DNA from: Streptomyces sp. DvalAA-43
GTDB lineage: Bacteria > Actinomycetota > Actinomycetes > Streptomycetales > Streptomycetaceae
Assembly (NCBI RefSeq): GCF_900091725.1
Contig: NZ_FMBW01000066.1
Span: forward strand, 39,505 to 103,504
Length of the DNA: 64,000 nt
Direction: 5' to 3'
Shown: positions 17,423-25,800 of the stretch, piece by piece
How the letters are laid out: each line of letters begins with the position of its first letter
How positions within the stretch are numbered: position 1 is the stretch's first letter
Notes under the pieces: generated by a model
What the model was told of the DNA's origin: nothing
The model's database searches: none
The model's input: only the letters and a program-made list of their open reading frames with translations
Position numbers and translations under genes: made by a program

Positions 17423-18316
17423 TTGACCGCCGAGCCGACGGTGGACATCCACCCCGCGATCGACACCGCGCTCGTCAGACGTCTGGTCGAGACGCAGTTC
17501 CCCCAGTGGGCCGGGCTGCCGCTGAAGCGGCTGGAACGGGCAGGCTCCGACCATGTGATCCACCGGCTCGGCGAGGAACTGTCCGTCCGGCTGCCCCGCC
17601 ATCGCGGGGCGGCCGGACAGGCCGGCAAGGAGTCCACCTGGCTGCCCCGGCTCGCCCCGGGCCTGCCGCTGGCCGTCCCGGTTCCGATGGAGGTGGGGGA
17701 GCCGGCCTTCGGCTACCCGTGGCCCTGGGCGGTGTCCCGCTGGCTGGACGGCGAGGTGGCGACGGTGGCGGCCCTGGCGGACTCGGTGGACGCCGCCGTC
17801 GAGCTGGCGGGGTTCCTGGTCGCGCTCCAGCGGCTCCCGCCCGCCGAGGACCGCGAGGGACTGACCGCGGAGTCGCTGGCCGACCGGGACGGTGCGACGC
17901 GGGCCGCCATCGCGGAGGTCGACGGCACCTTCGACTCGGTGGCCATGACCGAGCTGTGGGAGGCGGCGCTCGACGCGCCCGGCTGGGACCGCCCCCCGGT
18001 CTGGTACCACGGTGATCTCCACACCGGAAACCTGCTGACCGGCGTCGGCCGCCTCAGCGCGGTCATCGACTTCGGTGAACTCGGCATCGGCGATCCGGCC
18101 TGCGACCTGACCATCGCCTTCACTCTCATGTCCGCCCGTTGCCGGACCGTCTTCCGTGAGGCGCTGGGCGTGGACGACGCCACCTGGACCAGGGGGCGGG
18201 GTTGGGCGCTGGCCACCGGGCTGAACGCCTACACCTCATACGCCGACGACCCCCGGGTCGCCGCGCAGACCACCCGCCAGATCAACGAGGCGCTTGTTCG
18301 ACAGCACACCGCCTGA
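17423..18316 (+). CDS. Aminoglycoside-phosphotransferase-fold kinase (APH family)
   Basis: A 297-residue soluble protein. The kinase loop is WYHGDLHTGNLL, with the catalytic Asp near residue 198, followed by the metal-binding VIDFGELGIGDPACD. The N-lobe ends in AVSRWLDGE, the usual hinge. The APH family phosphorylates antibiotics, sugars and other small molecules. This type is widespread and chromosomal in Actinobacteria, so resistance should not be assumed. The start is a TTG at 17423: AGGAG (17412-17416) is spaced six bases before it and no ATG or GTG fits. It ends at a large two-way terminator. Confidence 0.82.
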   Translation: MTAEPTVDIHPAIDTALVRRLVETQFPQWAGLPLKRLERAGSDHVIHRLGEELSVRLPRHRGAAGQAGKESTWLPRLAPGLPLAVPVPMEVGEPAFGYPWPWAVSRWLDGEVATVAALADSVDAAVELAGFLVALQRLPPAEDREGLTAESLADRDGATRAAIAEVDGTFDSVAMTELWEAALDAPGWDRPPVWYHGDLHTGNLLTGVGRLSAVIDFGELGIGDPACDLTIAFTLMSARCRTVFREALGVDDATWTRGRGWALATGLNAYTSYADDPRVAAQTTRQINEALVRQHTA

Positions 18317-18317
18317 C

Positions 18318-18370
18318 GATTCCCACGGCCCGGGGCGGGACCCATCGGGACCCGCCCCGGGCAGGGAATC
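18318..18370. terminator. Strong two-way terminator hairpin
   Basis: Inner arms GCCCGGGGCGGG (18328-18339) and CCCGCCCCGGGC (18351-18362) are perfect over 12 bp. Outer arms GATTCCC (18318-18324) and GGGAATC (18364-18370) extend the stem after small bulges. It sits between the converging APH-type gene and LPMO gene. Confidence 0.85.
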
Positions 18371-18386
18371 CGGCCGCCGGCCGGAC

Positions 18387-18977
18387 TCAGAAGGTGACGT
18401 CCGAACAGGCATAGAACGCGTTGCCGGTGTCGGCGATCGTCCACACGCCCAGGATCAGGTGCTTGCCCGACTTCTGCGGCAGAACCCCGGAATGGGTCAC
18501 GGTGGATCCCGGGAGACGGCCGCCGAAGGGCACGGTCAGGAACGGCTGCGGCTCCAGATCGGCCCGGGTGAGGGGCTTGGTGGGGTCGTAGCCGTCCTTG
18601 GTGATGTAGTAGCGGAAGTCGGTCGTGGCGTGCCGGGCCTCGATCCGCCAGCGGAAGGTGTAGCTCTGTCCGCCGGTGACCTGTGTCGCGGGCCAGGCAC
18701 CGCCGCGCGGGTCGTCGAGCTCGGAGAACCGGCCGTTGCCGCCGGCGCAGATGGTGCCGTCGACCGGGCCGCGGGCGGGGAAGCCCTTCGGGCCCTCGAC
18801 GCTCGGCGGCTCCCACTGGATCTGGCCGCAGTTGCGGACGGTGCCGTTGCCGCAGAGCTGCTGACGGCTGATGGGTGCGTCGGTGTAGCCATGGCCCTGG
18901 GCGCTGCCGGTGGTGACGAGGAGGGAGGCTCCGGCGATCCCGAGGCCGAGAACGAACGAGGTGATCCTTCTGCGCAT
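18387..18977 (-). CDS. AA10 lytic polysaccharide monooxygenase (chitin-type)
   Basis: A 196-residue secreted copper enzyme consisting of the catalytic domain alone. The signal peptide ends ...GSAQG and cleavage exposes His29 of HGYTDAP, the first copper ligand; His116 in EARHATTDF is the second, completing the histidine brace. HGYTDAPISRQQLC and the four-plus Cys pattern match the chitin/cellulose AA10 (formerly CBM33) group. It cleaves crystalline chitin oxidatively outside the cell. The start is set by CAGGAG just before ATG 18977. A DasR-like site about 65-80 bases upstream implies control by N-acetylglucosamine metabolism. Confidence 0.93.
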   Translation of the reverse strand: MRRRITSFVLGLGIAGASLLVTTGSAQGHGYTDAPISRQQLCGNGTVRNCGQIQWEPPSVEGPKGFPARGPVDGTICAGGNGRFSELDDPRGGAWPATQVTGGQSYTFRWRIEARHATTDFRYYITKDGYDPTKPLTRADLEPQPFLTVPFGGRLPGSTVTHSGVLPQKSGKHLILGVWTIADTGNAFYACSDVTF

Positions 18978-19040
18978 GCTTCTCTCCTGAGGGAGGTGTG
19001 GGGGCGCTGCGAGGCGAGTGGGGAGGGCGCGCTCCAACCC

Positions 19041-19058
19041 ACTAGGTCTAGACCAACT
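19041..19058. promoter_or_regulatory. DasR-responsive element (dre-like) upstream of the LPMO
   Basis: ACTAGGTCTAGACCAACT closely matches the Streptomyces dre consensus (a GGTCTAGACC core flanked by A/T-G/C). DasR, a GntR regulator released by amino-sugar phosphates, uses such sites to control chitin genes. The position fits repression of the leftward LPMO gene. Confidence 0.8.
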
Positions 19059-19110
19059 TCGAGACTAGTCAGGTGAATTGGTCATGTCCATACCAGTAAT
19101 GCGCCGCTGC

Positions 19111-19126
19111 GTAACCGATCGGTAAC
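19111..19126 (+). promoter_or_regulatory. GlnR-box-like repeat upstream of the GltD-like gene
   Basis: GTAAC-N6-GTAAC at 19111-19126 resembles half of the GlnR binding pattern of Streptomyces (gTnAC-n6-GaAAC). It lies 109 bases before a nitrogen-metabolism-type gene. A TGCTTTG-CCGGA-CAAAGCA inverted repeat (19162-19180) follows and may be a separate operator. Both are sequence matches only. Confidence 0.35.
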
Positions 19127-19234
19127 CAGATCGATCGGGTCCGGGAGTGCCGCCGACGCAGTGCTTTGCCGGACAAAGCAGGCGTAGGCTGACTAAAGCG
19201 CCTGTGCACCGCGAGTGAGCGATGGAGGCGGCCC

Positions 19235-20725
19235 ATGACCGACCCGCACGGCTTCCTCAAATTCCCCCGCCGCCCTGTCCCGGCGCGCCCCGTCGAGGAA
19301 CGGCTCCGCGACTGGAACGAGGTCTACGCGGGACAGGCGACGCTCCCCCTCGTCTCCGAGCAGGCCGGGCGCTGCATGGACTGCGGCATACCGTTCTGCC
19401 ACAGCGGCTGCCCGCTGGGAAACCTCATCCCCGAGTGGAACGCCTACGCGAGGCGCGCGGACTGGCGGGCCGCCGCCGAGCGGCTGCACGCGACGAACAA
19501 CTTCCCGGAGTTCACCGGACGACTGTGTCCGGCCCCGTGCGAGGACGCCTGCGTGCTGACCATCAACGCCGACCCGGTGACCATCAAGAACGTCGAGCAG
19601 GCCATCGCCGACCAGAGCTGGGAACGCGGGTACGCGTCACCGCGGCCGCCCGAGCGGCTCAGCGGGAAGACCGTCGCCGTCGTCGGCTCCGGGCCGGCCG
19701 GACTGGCCGCGGCGCAGCAGCTCACGAGAATCGGCCATACCGTCGCCGTCTACGAGCGTGCCGACCGCATCGGCGGACTGCTCCGCTACGGCATCCCCGC
19801 GTTCAAGATGGAGAAATGCCACCTGGACCGCCGCATCGAGCAGATGCGGGCGGAAGGCACCGTCTTCCGCACGGGCGTGGACATCGGCAGCGACCTCGAC
19901 GCCGCCGAGCTCGCCGAGCGCCACGACGCGGTCGTCGTCGCCGTCGGCGCGCGAGGACAGCGGGAGTTGCCCGTCCCCGGTCGCGAGCTGCGCGGCATCC
20001 ATCAGGCCATGGACTATCTGACCCTGGCCAACCGGGTCACCGAGGGCGACTTCGAGACATCCGCCGTCACCGCCGAGGGCAAGCGCGTGGTGATCATCGG
20101 GGGTGGGGACACCGGCTCGGACTGCATGGGGACCGCGTTGCGCCAAGGGGCCTCCTCCGTCGTGCAGTTGGACATCAATCCGGAGCCCGGCGACACCCGG
20201 CGGGACGGCGAGCCCTGGCCCGTGTACCCGAAGGTCTATCGGATATCCCACGCCCACGAGGAGGCCCGGGGACGCGAGGGCGCGGATCCGCGGGTCTTCG
20301 CCTCGGCCACCCTCCGCTTCGAAGGCGACCCGACCGGGCAGGTGCAGGCGTTGCGCCTCGCGGAAGTGGAGCCCGAGGGCAGGAGGCCACGCCCGGGGAC
20401 CGAGCGGGGGATCCCGGCGGATCTGGTCCTGCTCGCCCTTGGCTTCCACGGCCCGGAACAGGGCACGGGGCTGATGCGACAGCTCGGACTCAGGCTGGAC
20501 GACCGGGGAAACTTCGCCCGGGACGACGGCTTCGGGGCCCGGACGGCGGAGCGCACCCGGCCGGACGGGATCTTCATCGCCGGTGACGCGGGCCGCGGCC
20601 AGTCCCTCGTGGTGTGGGCCATCGCGGAGGGACGGTCGGCCGCCGCCGCGACGGACCGCTACCTGAGCGGCTCCACCGTCCTCCCGGCCCCCATCGCACC
20701 GCAGGACCGGCCTCTGGTGGCCTGA
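19235..20725 (+). CDS. Glutamate synthase small-subunit-like NADPH oxidoreductase (GltD type)
   Basis: A 496-residue iron-sulfur flavoprotein. N-terminal Cys clusters CMDCGIPFCHSGCPLGN and CPAPCEDAC bind [4Fe-4S] centres. VAVVGSGPAGLAAAQQL is the FAD motif and RVVIIGGGDTGSDCMGTAL the NADPH motif; GIFIAGDAGRGQSLVVWAI closes the FAD site. In glutamate synthase this subunit passes electrons from NADPH to GltB. No gltB lies next to it here, so it may serve the large subunit encoded elsewhere or act with another partner. GGAGG precedes ATG 19235. A GlnR-like repeat lies upstream. Confidence 0.88.
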   Translation: MTDPHGFLKFPRRPVPARPVEERLRDWNEVYAGQATLPLVSEQAGRCMDCGIPFCHSGCPLGNLIPEWNAYARRADWRAAAERLHATNNFPEFTGRLCPAPCEDACVLTINADPVTIKNVEQAIADQSWERGYASPRPPERLSGKTVAVVGSGPAGLAAAQQLTRIGHTVAVYERADRIGGLLRYGIPAFKMEKCHLDRRIEQMRAEGTVFRTGVDIGSDLDAAELAERHDAVVVAVGARGQRELPVPGRELRGIHQAMDYLTLANRVTEGDFETSAVTAEGKRVVIIGGGDTGSDCMGTALRQGASSVVQLDINPEPGDTRRDGEPWPVYPKVYRISHAHEEARGREGADPRVFASATLRFEGDPTGQVQALRLAEVEPEGRRPRPGTERGIPADLVLLALGFHGPEQGTGLMRQLGLRLDDRGNFARDDGFGARTAERTRPDGIFIAGDAGRGQSLVVWAIAEGRSAAAATDRYLSGSTVLPAPIAPQDRPLVA

Positions 20726-20794
20726 GCGTCCGACCGCGCGGATCCGCCCGGGTGTCGAACGGCCGACGTCAATGCGCCATCCTCGCCCCGTATT

Positions 20795-21433
20795 TCAGGC
20801 GTGTCCGTCGCGCGGCACACCGTTGGCGGCCGCGCATACGGACCTCAGGGCGACGTCCAGCGCCGCCGCATGCAGTTCGTCGAGGCTCCTGTCGCGGCCC
20901 ACGCGTCCCGCCGAGACGGCCAGAGCGGTGCGGCAGAGCGTGACGGAGCGCCGGTACGGCGCCGCGTCGGCGACGGCCCGGACGAGCGCCTCGTTGAGGT
21001 GGTCGATCTCCTCGCGTGCCTCGTCGAGGTCGGGACGGTCGGTGGGCGCCTCGCCCGGATGGTCCCGCCACAGCCGGTGCAAGCCGCGCTGCACCTTCTT
21101 GTTCGCCTCGATCTGGTCCCTGAAGACCAGCCTGGTCAGGCGTGGGTCCGCGCCGAGCTTCCTGGCCTGTCCGGCGGCGGAGTCCAGCACCCGTTGTTCC
21201 CTGGCGGGGTCGTCGACCGGCTCTCCGGCGCCCCACTTGGCCGCGGCGACCAGGTCTCCGGTGGCGATGCGCCGGGCGGAGATCTCGGCGACGGAGAACA
21301 GGGGAGGCCGCTGGGACGGACCGCCGGTACGCGTCGCGGCCGTGGCGGGCGGGACGGCGGCCGCTCCGACGAGCAGTACCGCCGTGGTCACCGTACTGGT
21401 CGGCAAATGGCGCGGCAGCGGGGTCCGTTGCAC
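20795..21433 (-). CDS. Secreted chorismate mutase (AroQ-gamma type)
   Basis: A 212-residue protein with a signal peptide (MQRTPLPRHLPTSTV, hydrophobic stretch, PPATAA). The all-helical AroQ core follows: VAEISARRIATGDLVAAAKW supplies the active-site Arg and Lys, and RLVFRDQIEANKKVQRGLHR the second conserved helix. The C-terminal half has two Cys that may form a disulfide outside the cell. The enzyme turns chorismate into prephenate; the role of exported forms is not settled. GTG 21433 is the start, with AAGGA before it. It diverges from the PTM cluster, but no biosynthetic link to it is evident. Confidence 0.82.
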   Translation of the reverse strand: MQRTPLPRHLPTSTVTTAVLLVGAAAVPPATAATRTGGPSQRPPLFSVAEISARRIATGDLVAAAKWGAGEPVDDPAREQRVLDSAAGQARKLGADPRLTRLVFRDQIEANKKVQRGLHRLWRDHPGEAPTDRPDLDEAREEIDHLNEALVRAVADAAPYRRSVTLCRTALAVSAGRVGRDRSLDELHAAALDVALRSVCAAANGVPRDGHA

Positions 21434-21827
21434 AGGGATTCCTTGTCGATCCGGAGCGGCGTTCGAGGGAAATCGAAAATACTTTCCGGTATTACTAGTA
21501 ATTCATATTCACGGCGGGCTGAAGGATTCGGGAGTCATCCGCCATTTTCTCCAGGATCGCCGCAGCGTATCGCTACGAGGCTTGAATTCGACGGTTGGGC
21601 CCGCTGGTAGGGGAAAAGTAAGGAGGGCGGGCCACGAGACGGCACTCGGGTCCGCAGGGCCCATCAGACGGTCCGCATCACACTCCAGCCCACATTCTCC
21701 GCGCGTGACAGGCGACGAACGGTGTGCCGGTCGTGTGTATCCACAGGTAGTAGTCAGTTTCTCCTTCACGGTCTGTGCGCCCATCTGTGCATCGCTCCGT
21801 GCTGGTTCCTTCGTAAAGGTGCTGCGA
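21434..21827. promoter_or_regulatory. Intergenic control region of the PTM cluster
   Basis: These 394 bases separate the leftward chorismate mutase from the rightward ftdA and must hold the cluster's promoter. Close to the mutase is an A+T-rich patch with the perfect palindrome TTACTAGTAA (21492-21501), and AATAC/GTATT arms around it. Nearer ftdA the sequence is ordinary, with no convincing -35/-10 pair that I could choose. No regulator gene lies in the cluster, so control by an outside factor acting here is likely. Confidence 0.45.
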
Positions 21828-22769
21828 GTGGAAAGTTGTGAACCGCTGCCCGGCGGTGAGCCGGAGGTGGATTCCGGTCGGGCCCGGGGGGAAGGCGCGC
21901 CGACATCCTCCACGCGCGCTGTTCTGTGTGTGTCGGCCTACCCCTTCCTGCTGGCGAGCACGGTTTTGGTGGCCGCCGTGGCGTTGTGGTTCGACTGGGA
22001 CCCCGACCGGGTGAGTCCGCTCTTCCTGCTCGGCGTCATCTCCTATCTCACCGCGCTCGAACGCCTGATTCCGCACCGGCGGTCCTGGCACCCGAATGCC
22101 GGTGAATGGCGTTGGTACGGCGTCTATTTCGTACTGACGATGGTGGCCAGCGCCTTTGCGCAGTACCTGGTTTCCGCGGTCGTCACCGTGGTGTCGCCGC
22201 ACGAGCCGGCGTTCAACCTCTGGGTGGAGATGCCGGCGGCATTGCTGACGGGTTCCCTGGCCAGTTATCTGGTGCACCGGCTCGGTCACACCAACGCGAT
22301 ACTGTGGCGCGTGCACGGGGTGCACCATGTGCCGGAGAAGGTCAACGTCGCCAATAACGGCGTCAACCACGTCCTCGATATCGTTCTCGCGCAGGGAACC
22401 GTTCAACTGGCCCTGGCGCTGGTCGGTTTCTCGCGTGACTCCGTGTTCGTCGTGGGCCTTTTCGTCGCTGCCCAGGGCTACTTCGTCCACGCCAACATCG
22501 ACGTGCGCATCGGCCGGCTCAACCATGTGCTCGCCAGCCCCGAACAGCACCGTCTGCACCACAGCACCGACCTGTCCGAGGCGGGCCACTACGGCTCGGA
22601 CCTGTCGATCTGGGACCACTTCTTCGGCAGTTACACCTGGCGGCCCGGCCGCGAACCGGTCGCGGTCGGCCTTGGCGACCCCGCGTCCTTCCCCCCTACC
22701 GGGGAGATCGTTTCCAGCCTTCTTCACCCCTTGCGCCGTGCGAAGGGGCCCGGGACCGGTTCTGCCTGA
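21828..22769 (+). CDS. ftdA: FtdA-like fatty acid hydroxylase/sterol desaturase
   Basis: About 313 residues with four to six hydrophobic segments and the three histidine boxes of the di-iron membrane hydroxylase family: HRLGH, HGVHH and HRLHH, plus the extra NNGVNH. In PTM pathways this enzyme is a late tailoring hydroxylase acting on the macrolactam (the HSAF-type C3 hydroxylation). GTG 21828 is chosen because AAAGG (21815-21819) is spaced eight bases before it; an in-frame GTG at 21819 is possible. The frame is open further upstream, but that part lacks a sensible start or conserved content. ftdB begins 49 bases later. Confidence 0.88.
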   Translation: MESCEPLPGGEPEVDSGRARGEGAPTSSTRAVLCVSAYPFLLASTVLVAAVALWFDWDPDRVSPLFLLGVISYLTALERLIPHRRSWHPNAGEWRWYGVYFVLTMVASAFAQYLVSAVVTVVSPHEPAFNLWVEMPAALLTGSLASYLVHRLGHTNAILWRVHGVHHVPEKVNVANNGVNHVLDIVLAQGTVQLALALVGFSRDSVFVVGLFVAAQGYFVHANIDVRIGRLNHVLASPEQHRLHHSTDLSEAGHYGSDLSIWDHFFGSYTWRPGREPVAVGLGDPASFPPTGEIVSSLLHPLRRAKGPGTGSA

Positions 22770-22806
22770 ACTGCCCTTTCCATGCCGTGCCGCGGCGCCA
22801 CGATCT

Positions 22807-22821
22807 AGGAGTACAGCCTTG
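22807..22821 (+). promoter_or_regulatory. Ribosome site that sets a TTG start for ftdB
   Basis: AGGAG at 22807-22811 is seven bases before TTG 22819-22821. The next candidate, GTG 22828, is 16 bases from the AGGAG, too far. No ATG occurs in frame before the KS domain begins. Confidence 0.7.
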
Positions 22822-25800
22822 CCCGACGTGAACAGTGCCTCTGTGAGCGACAAAGTAGCGATCATCGGCATGGGGTGCCGACTGCCCGGCGGTGCGTCGG
22901 ACCATCGCACGTACTGGAAGAATCTCATGGAGGGCAAGGACTGCATCGCACCGACACCGGCCGATCGCTACGACGTCGGCAGCCTGGGCAGCAGACACAA
23001 GGAGAAACCCGGACGTCTGATCGGCGGCCGCGGGGGATACATCGACGGATTCGACGAGTTCGACCCCGCCTTCTTCGGTATCAGCCCGCGCGAGGCCGAC
23101 CACATGGACCCGCAGCAGCGCAAACTGCTCGAAGTCGCCTGGGAGGCACTGGAGGATGGCGGCCAGCGGCCCGCGGAGCTCGCCGGCAGCAACACCGCGG
23201 TGTTCGTCGGTGCGTTCACACTGGACTACAAGATCCTCCAATTCTCCGACCTGGGCTTCTCGTCGCTCGCCGCGCACACCGCCACCGGCACCATGATGAC
23301 GATGGTCTCGAACCGTCTCTCGTACTGCTTCGACTTCCGCGGACCGAGCCTCTCGATCGACACCGCGTGCAGTTCCTCCCTGGTGGCGGTACACCTCGCC
23401 TGCCAGAGCCTTCAGAACCGGGAGACGGACCTCGCGCTGGCCGGCGGTGTACTGCTGCACATGGCGCCGCAGTACACCATCGCCGAGACGAAGGGCGGAT
23501 TCCTCTCGCCCGACGGCCGTTCACGTGCCTTCGACGCCTCGGCCAACGGCTACGTACGGGCCGAGGGCGTCGGCCTGGTCGCGCTCAAGCGGCTGGACGA
23601 CGCCCTGCGCGACGGCGACCCCATCCACGCCGTGATCCTCGGCGCGGGGGTGAACCAGGACGGCCGGACCAACGGCATCACCGTCCCCAACGCGGACGCC
23701 CAGGTCTCCCTCATCCGACGCGTCTGCGGCGAAGCCGGCATCACGCCCGGCGACCTCCAGTACGTGGAGGCGCACGGCACCTCCACTCCCGTCGGCGACC
23801 CGATCGAGGCGAACGCACTGAGCCGGGCGCTCTCCGTGGGCCGCCGACCGGACGCGGCCTGCTACGTGGGCTCCGTCAAGACGAACATCGGGCACACCGA
23901 AGCGGCAGCGGGCATCGCCGGACTGATCAAGACCGTGCTCTGCCTCAAGCACCGTCTCATCCCGCCCCACATCAACCTGGAGCAGCTCAACGCCGCCATC
24001 GACCAGGACTCCGCCCCGTACCGGATCCCGACGGAGCCCACCGCATGGCCCGACCACGAGGGACCCGCACGGGCCGGGGTCAACTCGTTCGGATTCGGCG
24101 GCACCAACGCGCACATCGTGCTGGAACAGGCGCCGCCCAGTCAGACACCACCGGCCGCACCCGCCGAACGGGCCTGGAATCTCCTCCCGTTGACCGCCCG
24201 CACCCCCGAAGCGCTGCCGGAGGTGGCGGCCGGAATCCGCCGCGAGCTGGCCGGCGTCGACGGGCCCGGGGTGTCGCTGCCCGACCTCGGCCACACACTG
24301 GCCCACCGCCGCCAGCACCTGGAGTCACGGCTCTCCGTCGTGTACTCCTCACGGGCCGGACTGGACGAGGCACTCGCCGCCTTCCTGCGCGACGAACCGC
24401 ACCCCGGAGTCGTCCACGGCAGACAGCTCGAACCCGGACAACGCGGTCTGGTCTGGGTCTTCACCGGCATGGGCCCGCAGTGGTGGGGGATGGGCCGCCA
24501 GCTGCTGGAGAGCGACGAGGTGTTCCGGGACGCGGTCACCCGCTGCGACCGGGCCATCCGCGCGATCGCGGGCTGGTCCCTGATCGAGGAGATGCGGGCC
24601 GACGAAGCCGGATCACGCATGGGCGAGACCTGGCTCGCCCAAACGGCCAACTTCGCCGTCCAGGTGGGCCTCGCGGCGATGTGGCGCCAGTACGGAGTAC
24701 GACCCGACGCCGTGGTCGGCCACAGCACCGGGGAGGTCGCCGCTTTCTACGAAGCGGGGGTCTACACCCTGGAGGACGCGGTGAAGGTGGTGGTGAACCG
24801 CAGCCGCCTCCAGCAGAAACTGACCGGCACCGGCACCATGCTCGCCGTGAGCCTGACCGAGGAGGAGGCGCAGTCCCGGGTGTCCGCGTTCGGGGACCGG
24901 ATCTCGGTCGCCGCGGTCAACAGCCCCTCCGCGGTCACCCTGGCCGGGGACCGGGACGCCCTGGCCGAACTGGCGGAGAGTCTCCACGCCGAGCAGGTAT
25001 TCGCCAAGTTCCTCACCGTGCAGGTCCCGTACCACAGCGCGGGCATGGAGGCGATCAAGGACGAACTGCTGACCTCGCTGGAGGGTCTCGCCCCCCGGCC
25101 GGCCACGGTTCCCCTCTACCTGACCGGGCAGGAAGGCACGGCGCACGGCAGCGAACTGGACGCGGACTACTGGTGGAAGAACGTCCGTGACAGGGTCCGG
25201 TTCCGCTCGGCCGTCGACCGGCTCGCCGACGACGGGTACGGGCTGTTCCTGGAGATCGGTCCGCACCCGGTGCTGGGTCACTCCATCCGCGAATGCCTCG
25301 AAGGCAGGGAGACGCCCGCCCGGACCCTCCCGTCGATCCGCCGGCAGGAGAACGAACCCGAACGCTTCGCCGCCTCGCTGGCGGAACTGCACAACCTCGG
25401 CGTCCCCATCGACTGGGACACCCTGCACCCGACCGGCAGACCGGTGGTTCTGCCCCGCTACCCGTGGCGGCGCGACCGCCACTGGACGGAGCCCGCACCC
25501 GTCGCCCAGGTCCGCCTCGGCCACTTCGACCACCCGCTGCTGGGCCGCCGCACCGACGACACCGAGCCGACCTGGCACGCCACACTGGACACCGAGCGGC
25601 TGCCCTACCTCGACGACCACCGCATCCAGTCCACCGTGGTCTTCCCGGCCGCGGGCTACCTGGAGATGGCCACGCAGGCCGTCCGCACCCTGACCGGCGG
25701 CACCCATGTGGTGCTGACGGACATCGAATTCCGCAAGGCACTGTTCCTGCCCGAGGGCGAGGACCGGGCGGTGCGCCTGACCCTCTCCTCGCAGAACGCG

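Noticed and set aside
17423..18316. Reading the APH-fold gene as an antibiotic-resistance gene
   Set aside because: Family folds are shared by many metabolite kinases, and nothing nearby points to an antibiotic substrate.
20772..21827. N-terminal extension of the FtdA frame back to 20772
   Set aside because: The added residues are antisense to the chorismate mutase, have no homology-like features, and better-placed GTG starts with an RBS exist at 21828.
22327..22818. N-terminal extension of FtdB back to an ATG at 22327
   Set aside because: It overlaps ftdA in another frame and lies before the AGGAG-TTG start that sits just ahead of the KS domain.
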